A stretch of DNA of 64,000 nucleotides, taken from contig QVOM02000073.1 of the NCBI GenBank assembly GCA_003586115.2, forward strand, positions 62,965,599 through 63,029,598, read 5' to 3'. Below, piece after piece: positions 1 through 11,350 of the stretch; the stretch's first letter is position 1, and the number at the start of each line of letters is the position of its first letter. The DNA is from Salvator merianae (Eukaryota; Chordata; Lepidosauria; Squamata; Teiidae). Position numbers and translations under genes: made by a program. The notes under the pieces were generated by a model. That model saw nothing but the letters and a program-made list of their open reading frames with translations, did no database searches and was not told where the DNA came from.

Positions 1-139
1 AGATTAGGAGAAGGAGTGTTAGATGTATTAAAGCTATCATGCCTTCTGTTCTGCCTTACAACCAGCAGAGTTTGGGGATGACTGTCAACTGGCCTTCTGC
101 TCTTTTACTGCTGCTCTTGAATGTCAGGTTAGTCCAGAA

Positions 140-512
140 TAAAATATCAAGGTCTTAAGTTTAATTTAAAAGGCCCTAAATGGTTTGGGCCCAAAGATCG
201 ACCTGCCCGTGCTTTAAGATCTCCAGGGGAGTCCCTCTTTGTTGTACCACCACCTTCCGTAGTTAAAGGGCTGGACACCTGGGATAGCCCCCAGACTATG
301 GAATAGTCTCCCCCTGAGGTGCATCAGACACCTTTGCTTCAAAAGTTCAGGAAATATGCAAAGACATACCTTTTTACCCTGCCCGTGAGCTTCCCCTCCC
401 CTCTGTCAGGCACTGTTTTGTTTTTAGTCTATTTGATATTTTCTTTTATTGCTGTAACCTGCCCTGAGACTTTCAGGTGTAGGGTGAGATAAAAATGCAA
501 ATAAACCAATAA
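140..512 (+). mobile_element. L2-like LINE, 3' end fragment
   Basis: The text runs from a degenerate coding end (AAGGCCCTAAATGGTTTGGG, encoding an eroded K-A-L-N-G-L-G motif) into a 3' tail reading CTGCCCTGAGACTTTCAGGT then GTAGGGTGAGATAAAAATGC. The same tail closes the larger LINE at 12365-14570 in reverse orientation, and related tails occur at 19255-19590 and 30390-30475. The copy is heavily 5' truncated and non-coding. Confidence 0.75.
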
Positions 513-609
513 TAAATATAGTCCCAGGAAAAGTGTGAGTTTCAGTCTGCATCTGAAGGCACCCTCAGATGAGTGTGCAACCAACACATAGTTATGTCTG
601 CACTTGATT

Positions 610-632
610 TCTCTCTCTCTCTCTCTCTCTCT
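610..632. repeat. (CT)n microsatellite
   Basis: About eleven uninterrupted CT dinucleotides in otherwise unique intron. Confidence 0.95.
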
Positions 633-2039
633 GGCTTCAGCGAGTTATAGATCTGAGCTCATTCGCCTGTGTCAGTAATTAAATCTGTTAGATTCCCTGC
701 TTTGTAACTTTAAAATTATACTGTCAGAGATGACATTTCCAATTCATTTGTGTTATTTGATAGTGCATTTACTTTTTTCCATTTCCACTCCCCCCGCACA
801 CAATTTTAACACATAATTGCAGCATAAATGAATGAAGGTCTAATGTTTGCTTGAATAAAAGATAAAATTTCTTAAAGTAAAAGGGTTTTTAGATTTGCTC
901 ACTTTTAGATGTCACTTCTAAATGTGTGTGTGTGTACGTGTTGCATTAAAACCCTAGGGAAGATTTCACACTAAAATTATCCTATATTTTCTTCTAATCA
1001 GATACTTCATGTAAATATTATAGCCATTGTCTGCCAAAGGCCTACTGCCTTTTGCACATCTAAGCCTGATGAGCTTTAGGTACGAACTGCAGACATCTTT
1101 TGTATAGGCCTAAAACTTAGGAGGCTAAAAAGATTACAAGAACTGATAGCTAATCAAATCAAATCCAAATTGGAAGACAAGAAGAACTACGAAGTGCTCT
1201 GGGAGTTTAAGGTCATATCAGTGGAGGTTTTAAAATGTTCAGCAGGAATGACAGAAACCTCTCTGAAATCATGATAAGCATAGTTAGACTAGGATCTTCT
1301 TTCCTCCCTGCTGTTTATTGTATGCAATGCCTTAAGGTGATTGAGCAAAAAGAAGAAGCAGATATAGCAATATATGGTGTTTTTTTCTTTCATTGCCAAA
1401 CTGCCCAGGCATCTGCATCAGACCAAACATACAGGATCATTTTTCAACTATTTCCGAACTCAAAAGTGGTCCCTTTGTAGATATAAATTGCTGATGCAAT
1501 GGATACTTTTCCAGGATCATTCTATGAAATGCATGGAACACTGAGGACATCTGGGCGGCTTCCATGTGTTCCTTAGGCACCGCAGTAGCTGTCTCCATAA
1601 ATCACAACATTCACTTGTGCTAGGAAGCATGGACTCCTGAAGAACACAGAGACCACATGATGCTGGCAGCTGGCCCATTCCTGGCTTGCAAATAATGCTC
1701 TCATGAGCATAGCTACTCCAGCCAAAGCAGTGTGTAGACCCTGACACCATTTTGCTGGGCTTTTGGGAATGGCCCCAGAAACTGGTCATTTGTGGCACAC
1801 CACAGTAATCCCCTGGTCTGCAACTTCAGAGACTGGGGAGGGGAAATGTTTCCAGCCTCCAGATTTAAGCCAGGCCAAGACCACAGCAGAGTGGATAGTC
1901 TCTGGTGCATACCACTGTTCACCACTCCAGTCTTGGTCCAGTTCAAGTGATGATAGCCAAGGTTGGCCTCTGTAATGTGTGCTAAGGGTGCAGTGTGGTG
2001 CAGAAGCTGCCCTGTTCTGTGGCATTCAAAAGAACCGTA

Positions 2040-2345
2040 GCATTCTTAAAAGAAAAGCAAGTTTTTGTGTCCACAAACATGGGCCTCCAGATGTTAAGCT
2101 ACAGCTCTGATCATGCCTTAACTTTGACGTCAATGGCTGATCGAGATTAAGGAGGCCTTTATCTGGATCACTGGTAGACCTGTTTTATTGGGTCTACCAG
2201 TGGACCAGATCCAGAATATGAGAGGCGTGCCCAAAATGCTTCCCCTCAGAGGAATGGGGGTGTGGTCATGAAGCTCACACCAGATCCAAAGCCGCAGCAT
2301 GGGCTGATAGCTATTCTGGATCCATGCTGATCCCAACTTAAAGCA
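2040..2345. repeat. Unclassified repeat with hairpin
   Basis: The segment GGGCCTCCAGATGTTAAGCT (2081-2100) resembles a dispersed element common in squamate genomes, also seen near 52610-52735. A hairpin follows. Its arms at 2161-2180 and 2191-2210 pair over 20 bases with two mismatches around a 10-base spacer. No ends or target duplications could be fixed, so class and limits are uncertain. Confidence 0.35.
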
Positions 2346-3546
2346 GGTAAGTGCAGAAAGGGTCTTAGAATCTATCTCTTTCATTTCCTCTTTCCTTAGA
2401 AATTAACATTTATTGAATACCACTTGAACTTTTAAACACTGACACACCATGAAACTATTTGGGGGAAAAGTTAATTTCTAAGGAAAAAGAGAAAGAAAGA
2501 GATGGATCTGGGATTCAATATTTTTACCCTTAAATATTAGAACTAAGGGTGTTCTTAGGGTATTTCTGTGTTTAGCAGCAATCAGAATCCTTTCAGTTGG
2601 TTTTGTCTGTTCTTTTAAGATATATATTGTTAATTGGTTGGAGTTTTGTATTCCGTTTTCTTGCGTGATTTTATCACCTCTAATAAAAAAGGATAAAGAA
2701 ATTTAAAAGAAGTACTTGTAATGCAGCTGCACCTATACACCTTTCTGAGGAGCTGGGTCAACAAGGAGGCCATATGAAACACCATTCAGAAAAGAAGAGT
2801 GTAATATGCACCAAGCCCAAAATGTGGGGATCACACAGGTATTTCCCTTCATTTGAGGCTGGACAACCAAGTCCAGCCCATCACCAGCCCCATGCCCAGC
2901 TCTGTTGTGCCTGAGTTGATTGGTGCTATCTTGTGTCAATCACCAGATAAGTTTTTTTTTTCCAGGTGTGTCCATTTGACAACCTTCCTGTCCATAGATG
3001 ATTTGCAGGCGTTTCCCTCCCCCCCAAAGGTTTGTGCAAACACCCTAAATGACCCTGAACATTATTCCCCACTTACATTGTTAAGCATTTGAGCTCTAAT
3101 CTGCTCTCCCAACACTGCACAAGGACCCAAAAATAATCTCTGTCTCTCACAAACGCAGACCTGCACACGGAACTCTGTGAGGGAAGGTAGGTTTTATTTC
3201 ATGTCTGAATACAATAATACAATCTGGAACTAATTCAAGCAGTTAGCAAAGCTGCTTCCTTCCCTCCCCCTGGTTGAAACACACAGCAGCAGCAGGGCTG
3301 CCTTCCTTCCCCACAGCTGAAGTACCTGCAGTGGTGAAGGGGGGAGCAGCAGTGGCATTCCTCTTTGTGGCTGAAGCACTCAGCAGCCTTGTGGCAAGGG
3401 GAGGCAGTGCCAATGCCCCCCTCCTTCATCACCACCACTTTCCCATCCTTCCAGCACTGAGGCAGTCAAGCACTAAGCCTGCTATCGTTCGAATCTTACC
3501 TACCTGCACAGACTGTTTGTTGTGGAGAAAGTACTGTGATTAGCAA

Positions 3547-3557
3547 CCCCCCCCCCC
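3547..3557. repeat. Poly-C run
   Basis: Eleven consecutive C residues. A poly-G run of eleven lies at 3823-3833. Both are simple homopolymers in intron. Confidence 0.9.
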
Positions 3558-3921
3558 AAATTCTCCTTCTCCTTCCTGCCCTGCTAGTTAATCTGTGGCC
3601 AGCATCCACACTAAATAACAAGTTGGACTAAAAGGTAAAATATGGTCTATGATCATAAAAAGCGCAGATGCACAATCAAGAGAACATTCAGGAAACACAA
3701 GAAGTCCTGCTCGGAAGGGCAAATGTTAATATGACTGCTGTGGATGAAGGCAAGACATCAGCTGTAGAAAGAACAAGCACAGTTGCTGAAGTAGTGGGTT
3801 TCTTTGGACTTAATACATCATTGGGGGGGGGGGCAATAAAATGCAAATAAAGAAACAGGGGATCCAGCCCTGAGGTTCTTTGTATTCTGGCTAGCTGTCT
3901 TGGGTTATTATGAAACAGATG

Positions 3922-3962
3922 ACATACATACATACATACATACATGCATGCATACATACATA
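3922..3962. repeat. (CATA)n microsatellite
   Basis: About ten tetranucleotide units with two CATG variants in the middle. Confidence 0.93.
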
Positions 3963-4106
3963 AAGGAACTGTTCTTTAAATCAAAAATTTCTTCTTTGCA
4001 GGCTTATTTCAGTTATTGCTGCTAGAGTCAGTATGACTGGGGTGTTACAGCTAATTCAGCCAAGCTTTGTTTCTCCCTTTACCATCTTTAGATTTGTTTG
4101 TTTTAA

Positions 4107-4416
4107 ATGGAGGATGGTATTTAAATTACTAGTTTTATCTGTTGTCTAATGAAATGGCATTATATATTGGGGTCTTTGAAAACCAGCATTAAATGTCAAA
4201 GCATTGTGAGTGACTAGAGGATGGTATTTAAATTGTTAGTTTTATCTGTGTTCTATTGAAAAAGCATTATATGTTGGGGTCTTTGAAAACCATCTCTTTG
4301 AGCGACAAAGCATTGTGAGTGAATGGAGGATGGTATTTAAATCACTTATCAGTGTTCTAATGAAATATCATTATATACTGGGGTCTTTGAAAACCATTGC
4401 TGAATGCTAAAGCATT
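4107..4416 (+). repeat. Three-copy tandem array, unit about 108 bp
   Basis: The unit opens AGGATGGTATTTAAAT and includes GGGGTCTTTGAAAACCA and AAAGCATTGTGAGTG. Copies start at 4111, 4218 and 4327, so the periods are 107 and 109. The copies differ by scattered substitutions and small indels, showing they are not recent. The unit is AT-rich and has no open frame. It matches nothing else in the window. Confidence 0.9.
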
Positions 4417-6379
4417 AGGGGGTTAATTTGACACATAAGGTACAGAAATGGCACTAAGGTGAAGGAAATAATCTTCCATACATAAATACAAAAGATACAA
4501 GAGTGGGAGGCGTTAAATTGTAAGAGGTAATGCTGTTGTGATTGAAAAAGGGTCAATTAGGGTAACAAGATTTTAATAACCAACTGCATGGAAAGTGTTT
4601 TATAGTTTTAATTTGCCTTTAAATAGTTGCTTGTGTTCTAACTATGTAACTAAAGTTTATAGCTGCATTTGTCCAGCAAAACACAAGTCTCTAAATACTG
4701 TAAAAGTGACAATGAGGCAAAGGCACAGGCAGGATCTGAGATGGTCTAGAAAAGAGCATAATAAAGATGTCTGATAAGAATTGTAACCAAGGTGGTTCTC
4801 ACAAAGGTGGATATTAAAGCCACTATTATGTGACTTCAGAAACAGCAAAAACTAGAATTGTGCTAAATGGGGTGATGATAACTGATGGTCCAAGGGGGTT
4901 AAGGAATGACTGTGAAATTGGGGAAGCATCCATCAGGATATGGGCCCTGGATTTTTTAGGAGACCAGGCTTGGGAGAGACTCCAATGGAAATGATCCATA
5001 CTACTTCAGAAGAGGGTACCTGAATACAAGCAACAATTCTTATTAATCGTGTAAGCTTCATTAGTGTGCAAATCCTAAGGATGAAGAGTGTGATCTTTTT
5101 TCCCCCCAAAAATGGGGGGTTGACAGTGAAAAGTAGGAGGTTGAGACTTTGAAAATGATGATGGGAAGATGGGAACAGGAGATGAAGTGACAGACATAGA
5201 TGAGAAAAAGAGAAACAAATTTAAGTACACATGAATTGGAAAATATAGAGTTGTTTCACATTTACATACGTATCATTTAATAATTTATTACTTACGTATC
5301 TCCAATGAATGTCTTTAGTGGCTACACTGCATGATACACTAAAAATCACCATGATGTTTCACTTTTTAGGCAACTGATTGCAGAGGACCTTCAGAGAAAA
5401 CCCTACAAGCTCGTTACAAAGTTTTGAGGCATTGATATTTTTATAGAATATATCGGACACAAAGTTCTTTATTTTGAGTTATGAAACTCCAAATAGGACT
5501 TGTTCTGTGTCTTAGAACAGTACTTTGCATTGTGAATTTCTAACTATAGCTTCAAGTCTGCATCTTTATTTCTCACATAGTATTTAGCACACTGCCAGTA
5601 GTCTTCACCTAGGCTAAGATGCCTGAAGTAACAGCTGACATGATTTCTGAAAGTGAAATATGGCAGTGAAGGCATTTCTCACTTGCCAATATAAATTCCC
5701 ATTAATGTTCTATTAGATAAAAAGGGAAGCAAGAATTTGGGAAAGCTGTAAAATAATTGATGTGGATTTTTACAATCAACCTTTCCCTTTTTTAAAAAAA
5801 AAAGAAAACTTCATTGCCTTCTATATTAAGGAATTCTTGGCAACCTGTTGGACTACATAGAATATTTTTATACAGCTGTTTGTGTGGAAAACACAAATTA
5901 TTAATACTCAATTTTGCATTAGTTGGGCAGATACAGAAGAAGAGAGAGAAGAGTAATTTAACTTGAAGGGCACAGTATTTAGTTTTTATAGACAATGGAT
6001 ATATTTGCAAGTATATTCTTGAAAAGCTTGTGTTGTGCTCTAAGTTGGAATTATCCATAAACAGGGAATATAAATATAAATGTTGCAAGCTGGACTTGCA
6101 AAGATAAATGGCTTTGTATTACACTGAAATGGCCCTCATCATCTTTCTTTTCTTCAACACCTTTTTCCTCATATAACAAGCTAAAAGGCATCTTTCACTT
6201 GAATAAATGGCTTAACAGGGGGTATTTCAGGTTGCTTGAACCACAATTTTCTCAAGACTTTGCTGGACAGATAACACAAGTGATTTCAATGCCATTTGCC
6301 TCCTAGTGCTTTACATTGTGTTCCCCACCCCAAGAAATACATTTTTGACAGCACAGCACTTAAGAAATCATAGTTAATG

Positions 6380-6400
6380 GGGGACTTTTGTGTATTTCAG
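6380..6400 (+). promoter_or_regulatory. SGCD: 3' splice acceptor of the SGCD exon
   Basis: A short pyrimidine-rich run, CTTTTGTGTATTTCAG, ends in AG directly before the first codon of the exon. The AG at 6399-6400 sets a phase-0 junction. GTTAATG just upstream (about 6373-6379) is a plausible branch-point region, though it is unusually close to the AG. Confidence 0.85.
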
Positions 6401-6502
6401 GATGGAATGGGAAACCTAAGGATCACAGAAAAAGGTTTAAAGCTAGAAGGAGATTCAGAATTCCTGAAACCTCTGTACGCCAAAGAAATCCGATCCAGGA
6501 CA
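6401..6502 (+). CDS. SGCD: Internal exon of delta-sarcoglycan
   Basis: Sarcoglycans are single-pass type II membrane glycoproteins of the dystrophin-associated complex, which stabilises the muscle sarcolemma. Read in frame from 6401, the exon gives 34 residues beginning [17 protein letters not shown] and ending [10 protein letters not shown], the start of the extracellular domain just after the transmembrane helix. From memory of the family, this stretch is closest to delta-sarcoglycan (about 31 of 34 residues like human; the differences I see are Gln to Lys, Gln to Arg and a final Pro to Thr). Gamma and zeta paralogues differ at many more positions. The 102-nt length and phase 0 at both ends equal the homologous exon of the gamma gene (c.196-297). 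It is preceded by TTTGTGTATTTCAG and followed by GTAAGT. The exon is intact with no stop. I found no neighbouring exon in the window, so the gene is partial here. An SGCD paralogue private to this lineage is possible but less likely. Confidence 0.92.
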
Positions 6503-6508
6503 GTAAGT
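6503..6508 (+). promoter_or_regulatory. SGCD: 5' splice donor of the SGCD exon
   Basis: GTAAGT follows the ACA codon directly and is a consensus GT donor. A CT-rich tract (about 6540-6610) begins about 35 bases downstream inside the intron. Confidence 0.88.
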
Positions 6509-6689
6509 TTTGGGGGACCTTTAAAAAAAAACAAACTTCCTCTCTCTCTCTTTTTCTTTCTTTCTCTTTTTGTCTCTCTCTTGCTCTCCCCCTCCATTTC
6601 TATCTTTCTATACATCTTACTGTTATAACTGTTATATTAGGTTGGCTATATTGTAAGGGAATGAGCAGAGACACCCAGCGGGAAGCTTA

Positions 6690-8230
6690 GCCAATATGTG
6701 TATGAGTACAAGGAAGAATCAACTGATTTCTTTATTAAGCAAATACTATAATTTTGGAAAATGTCAGCAATCCAACTGTAAGTTGCCTAGTGTTTCACTG
6801 TGGCCAGTTACGTATGCTGTGGGAGACAGCTAAATAGGGTATCCTTTGGTAGTCATGGTGTTTTTTCCCCAGCATGCAGTAAGTAGAAATCAACTGCTTC
6901 TATTTGTGGAAGCTTCATGATGGCTTATAACCATTTGACAGACCTCACGAGAATTGCTTTAATGTGTCAACAGAGCTAATTTCAATAGGACAGAGGAAAG
7001 TTACTGTGTGTATTATTCCCTGGCCAAATTATTTCCTAGTGCTAGATCATTTTCTAGATCAACTAACGCAACCTCACCAAACACTCAATTGTTTTGATTG
7101 ATCAGTCGAAAGAAAGCCAAAGACACAAGTTGCACGATGGTGAGAAGAGCATTACCATCATTGCACTTTTCTTGAGGAGCATTAAGAAATGTTTGAAGTG
7201 GAGGCATAACTACTGCATACCTACTGCTGCTCCTGGCCATGCGAACATTGCAGACAGGGAACTCTTGTTCCCCAGGTGCAATATTGCTAGCTGGGGGAGT
7301 ATGGAACACAGGAAGACAGTACAGGGCCATTGGCAGAAAGAAAACAGTCATCAAGACTGGTACACTTGAGCAGCAGTAGCATGGTGGTGGCATGGCTGCC
7401 AGTAGAGCTATAGGAAGACGTGTTAGAGTTCTTCCTACCACTCTGCTGTTAGAGTGTTCTGAGTGCTTAGGGTGTATGCTGGTTGGACAAATGTGGATCC
7501 TCGTGTATGTTGCAGTTGACCAGCACACCCGCCACACTGCAAGGGGGCAGCGGCGTGTGATCCCTGTACCCTCAGTACACTTTCGCGGTGCCATAAAGGT
7601 GCTCTGCTAACATTAACACAGAGACTGTTCTTCCTAGAAATTTCTGTGATCAAAGAGACCTAATCCACAGTAAGAAAAAATAATGGCTTCAGTGCAGTAG
7701 TCTGTAACATGTTTTGTTTGGATTTTATTGCATTATGGAGTTAAATGTCAATACAGTGCCCCAACATACAAAATAGAGGCACATCAAATAAACTTTTTTT
7801 TAACTTTTCTGGAAAAAATAGAAAACACATTACAACTTCAGGAAATATACATGCATCAGGCCCATCAGAGGCAAAATGCTCATGAAAGGAACAATAACAA
7901 TAGCGAAATAACAATAAGAAGTAGCGAAGCAGTTACACATCCAGGCCAGAGTTGGGCACACTTCCCCCAATAAGAAACTATTAGAAAAAAGAATAGAAGT
8001 GATAGAGTGTCGATCTGGTCCCAAGTGCAGCCTACATGAAACAGGTTTAGGACTCAACCCAACCTCGCAGTGCGGAATAGGAAGGGATTTCTGTATCAGT
8101 TCTCTGTAAAATTCTAGATAGCAATGGTTGCCAGAAGGCAAAGTAGAGTTCCTCCCAAGATAATCCCAACATCCACCTCACCTGTAGGGAAATACCCTCA
8201 GTCAAGAGAATTCCCCACAGTCAGCAATAC
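6690..8230. other. Intron without recognisable element
   Basis: Mostly unique AT-rich sequence. Between 7085 and 7620 the base composition is less AT-rich and several frames stay open for 70-170 codons on both strands. None shows a domain I recognise and there are no splice-like or repeat boundaries, so this may be an eroded repeat. Confidence 0.5.
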
Positions 8231-8509
8231 CAACCCTGCAGAGTTAGGCTGCCTCCAGATGGCAAGAGGAAAATACAGGATCTAGTTTAGATCCTGGAAT
8301 TGCCTCTCTCCATCTCTGTCAGATGGCAGGGTAAAATTGTGGGGCAAGTCCAGGCCTTTACCTGTCTAAGCGCTTGCTCCCACAATTGTGCAGTGGGTGC
8401 TTCTGGGTATTTCGATCCCCAGAAGTGCACAAGTGCTGGTGCCAACACTCGCACAGTGGTCATTTTTGACCCTGTTTTAGCTTTGTGCATGCATGGTGGC
8501 CAGTTTCTA

Positions 8510-8700
8510 CAAAATGGATCCCGGGAGCCAACATCCAGACAGGTAAGTCATATCACCATTTTGGGAAAACCCAGGCTGGGAGTTGATTTTCCCAGAATAG
8601 CGATATGCCAGGATTTCAATCCTATATCCCAGGGCTACGTTGGGATTGCCACGGATACAAGCCTTAATGCCTTGTGCATCTCTCAGTTTTGCACAATCTG
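8510..8700 (-). repeat. Dispersed repeat family F, copy 1
   Basis: Read on the minus strand this shares blocks with 18105-18340 and 54930-55140: an ATTGGGATTGCCA-type block, then CTGGGTTTTCC, then CTTACCT and GGGATCC. The shared order across three copies shows a dispersed family. No coding content or ends were found, and the class is unknown. Confidence 0.5.
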
Positions 8701-8966
8701 CATCTTGGCTGCTAGGATAGTTGAGTAAGAATTTAGCTTTAAGAGTAGAGTTGTGTCCTTCATGGAAGTGTAAAAGACACAGAGCAGGGGGAAAGTCAAT
8801 AGCTTCATTGATTATGGTTTGGATTTCTCGATGGACTTCTTCCCAGAAGGTAGCCACTTAAGGTGCTTTCAGATATTGCTTATTCATTCTGTTATATTTG
8901 GGTATTCCAGAATAAAGTATTAGAATAGCATGCCATACATACAGTGTCTCTAACAAGGACTTGTTA

Positions 8967-9084
8967 GGCACAGAAATGTGAGATGAAAGGAAGCAGCGGG
9001 ATCTATCCTGACGCATTTTAAAAATATTGTAAACACATCAGGATACAGATCCCGCTGCTTCCTTTCATCTCACATTTCTGTGCC
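8967..9084. repeat. Near-perfect inverted repeat (hairpin)
   Basis: Bases 8967-9004 are the exact reverse complement of 9047-9084 (38 of 38). After a 2-base bulge (9045-9046), a further 7 bases pair (9005-9011 with 9038-9044). The loop is 26 AT-rich bases. The arms begin GGCACAGAAATGTGAGATG. TTGTTA just outside the left arm and TTGTAA just outside the right could be an imperfect target duplication. It could be a fold-back element or an inverted duplication. Confidence 0.9.
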
Positions 9085-9129
9085 TTGTAAGTTTTTAACA
9101 CAACATGTTTTAGATCTGACAAAGTCTGA

Positions 9130-9450
9130 GGCCCTTTCTGCATTCACCTTCTCTGTGGCCCATACCAATGGATTTGCCAAGCCAGGCCCTTAGGTTTGTA
9201 TGACAGAAAGACATGGTCTGGAACATTGCTGTCTGCACAATAACAGTGGTCCGGAACAGCACTCATCCCAGCACTTGCACAAGCTTCACGGCCAGGCTCT
9301 GAGCACCCTGAAGGGCTACTAAGTTCCTAGCCTTGGAGCCACCTTGGAGCAGTGACGTGCTTTGGTGTGCCACTGAAATGGGCCTCCAGGTGGTCCCAAA
9401 CACAGAGACATGCCTTCTGCACACCTCCTTGTTCCAGACCAGAGTCTGCT
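9130..9450 (+). mobile_element. Fragment of DNA element family G
   Basis: It begins GGCCCTTTCTGCATTCACC, like the ends of the miniature DNA elements elsewhere in the window. Its interior (the blocks around ACATGCCTTCTGCACACCTC and TCCTTGTTCCAG) matches 48061-48365 in the same orientation. The far end is not recognisable. Non-coding. Confidence 0.5.
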
Positions 9451-9662
9451 GATTTATCAGTAGATCTCAGTGTCTGCCAATAAGCCCAATCAGGGTCTCA
9501 CTGATCAGGATTACGCTCTGTCTAATACAGACTGAGTGTACCAGAAGTGGGCGGGGCCTTACAGATCTGCAGTAATGTGCAGACCAATGAAGTCTTGAAG
9601 AGGATTTCATGGCCCTGTACTAAGGAATGTGAAGAAAGGACCTAACATTCCTTACTGGTTCA

Positions 9663-9848
9663 GGCTGCACTTGCATATAGTTAAAAAATAAAAGTGGCTT
9701 AGAGGTGGTAGTATCCATACAATAGTGTGTCTAATCCGCATTAAAGCCCAGAGAAAGTTCTTTTTCTGTGGATTAGAAGTGGGATGGGAACACCAATGTC
9801 CACATGCTACTACCTCTAAGCATTTTTTTCATGTCTGTGAATAGAGCC
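9663..9848. mobile_element. Miniature DNA element, GGCTGCA-end family
   Basis: It starts GGCTGCAC and ends AGAGCC. Flanking triplets are TCA (9660-9662) and TTA (9849-9851), a 3-bp duplication with one mismatch. Internal blocks (GTGGATTAGAAGTGGGATGG and CTACTACCTCTAAGC) match the copy at 38820-39036. The inner CTTAGAGGTGGTAGTA pairs with the CTACTACCTCTAAG near the other end, so the element can fold. No coding capacity. Confidence 0.6.
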
Positions 9849-9851
9849 TTA

Positions 9852-11165
9852 ATGTTTTACATTTTTTTTCATAAAAATAAGGGTAAGAATGATTGAAGAA
9901 AGAAGGAAGGAAGGAAATCATGCATGAATAAAGAAAAAGAGCAGGAATAGTGGACTCTGAAAATGTAAGGGTTTTGAACATTCACAGTGAATTTATTGAT
10001 AGAAAAGGCAATAGTATTTAAAGACTGCTTCAGGATCATGCAACTGGATTTCAATATTTTCAGGTAATGAAGTAGCATTTCCTAAACAATGAATTGATCA
10101 TGTAGATTCTTGACTTTTCGACAGTGTTGGATTATAGTTCTGTTTCTTATTCAGCCATAGTCATTTGAATTATATATTTGCATTCCACTTCCATTTGAGA
10201 GCACATATCTAATTAAATAATGTTAACATCTCTTTAACTTCGGATTTTATTTGCCTTATAAAAATTAGGTTCTATGGACTATGTGAAGCAATATAAAATT
10301 ACTTTTCATTACCAGAGGTTAAAACTTTTGTAAATTGGTTGTGGAGTAATCGAAACAACAGAAAACATATGAAAGAAAGTTAATGAGGAAAGCTACACAC
10401 ACACACGGAAAGGGGGAAAGGGAGAGAGAGAGAAATTTTCTTTTAGGACCACGGAAGCCCTTTGACCTCTAAAATTCCTCTCCTGTGATAAATTCTGAAA
10501 AAGCGAAAGTGTATTTTGATAGTTCGATAAGCAGTTGTTTAGCTGTGAATTAATTACCCTAAGAGAAGGGAGAGTGTGTTCCAAGCTGCAGTGAATGCTT
10601 TAGTCTGTACATTGCTACCCACTCCTTTTCTAAATACAAGAAGGAGAGATATGGTTATGGAGAAATCCTATTTGAATGCCATAATCAAACCATTTCTGTT
10701 AGTTCTGCAAGGAGAAGATCAAGTCTCTGAAGACATCCAAGTTAAAGATTTAAAGCATTGACTAAGCTCTAAAGTGTCCCATCAAATGAACATGTCTTCA
10801 TAGACACAAGGGATGTAATTTGCCATTGACTGGATTCTTAGGACCAGCTTACCAGAAATCCAGACGGAAGCTCCAAAGAGGTTTTGATAAATTTTATTTT
10901 AGGAATATTGTTCACTTCATGACCATCTCTTTATTCCTATCCACCCCTATAACAGCACTGAACATGGAATTTAAGTGTAGTCTACTGTTGTATTTTAGTG
11001 GTTCATAAGTAAAGGAAAGAGATGCTATCTTTTTATTACTGTACTTCTAGATATAAATGTTTGTACAATTTTCATTAATATGCCTATGTGCAGTTTCATG
11101 GCTTATACCTACGCAATAAGAATTTGCAATAATATAAAATTATAACACGTGATAGCAAACCGTTA
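9852..11165. other. Intron without recognisable element
   Basis: AT-rich sequence with a short (AC)n run near 10396 and no repeat or coding signal that I recognise. Confidence 0.55.
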
Positions 11166-11174
11166 ACACATTCC

Positions 11175-11350
11175 TATTGCTGTTTTGCCATTGAATCGTG
11201 TCCGACTGTTTGTGACATCTACTGTCTTCCGGAGTCTGGCCAGTCTCATGTGTTATGCTTCTGTGACACTGCTTTCCCCTTCTCTTTTTGCCTTCGATCT
11301 CTCCCAGCATCAGGGTCTTTTCTAGTACATTCTATCTTCTCATTAATGAC
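11175..11350. mobile_element. RTE/BovB-like LINE fragment
   Basis: It contains ATCGTGTCCGACTGTTTGTG and, further on, CTCCCAGCATCAGGGTCTTT, phrases I associate with BovB-type LINE sequence in squamates and ruminants. A related copy lies at 48560-48760 (TGTCGACTCTTC, then TCTCCCAAAGTTTG, TGTTGCTTCTATGACACT). Degenerate, no open frame. The class call is from memory. Confidence 0.45.

Larger units (their letters stand above)
1..6400 (+). other. SGCD: Intron upstream of the SGCD exon
   Basis: This is non-coding sequence inferred to be the 3' part of the intron before the exon. It is AT-rich with scattered stops in all frames. It holds an L2-like LINE tail (140-512), a (CT)11 run, short homopolymers, a CATA microsatellite and a tandem array (4107-4416). 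I searched by eye for the preceding transmembrane exon of the sarcoglycan family and did not see it. In 513-1500, 2400-4106 (apart from the simple repeats) and 4417-6379 I recognise no gene or classified repeat. Confidence 0.75.

Noticed and set aside
7085..7594. 169-codon minus-strand open frame
   Set aside because: Overlapped by open frames on the other strand, no recognisable domain, composition unlike a protein (Cys/Pro scattered), and it lies in intron.
8967..9084. microRNA precursor
   Set aside because: The pairing is too long and too perfect for a typical vertebrate precursor, and there is no expression or conservation evidence. Kept only as an inverted repeat.
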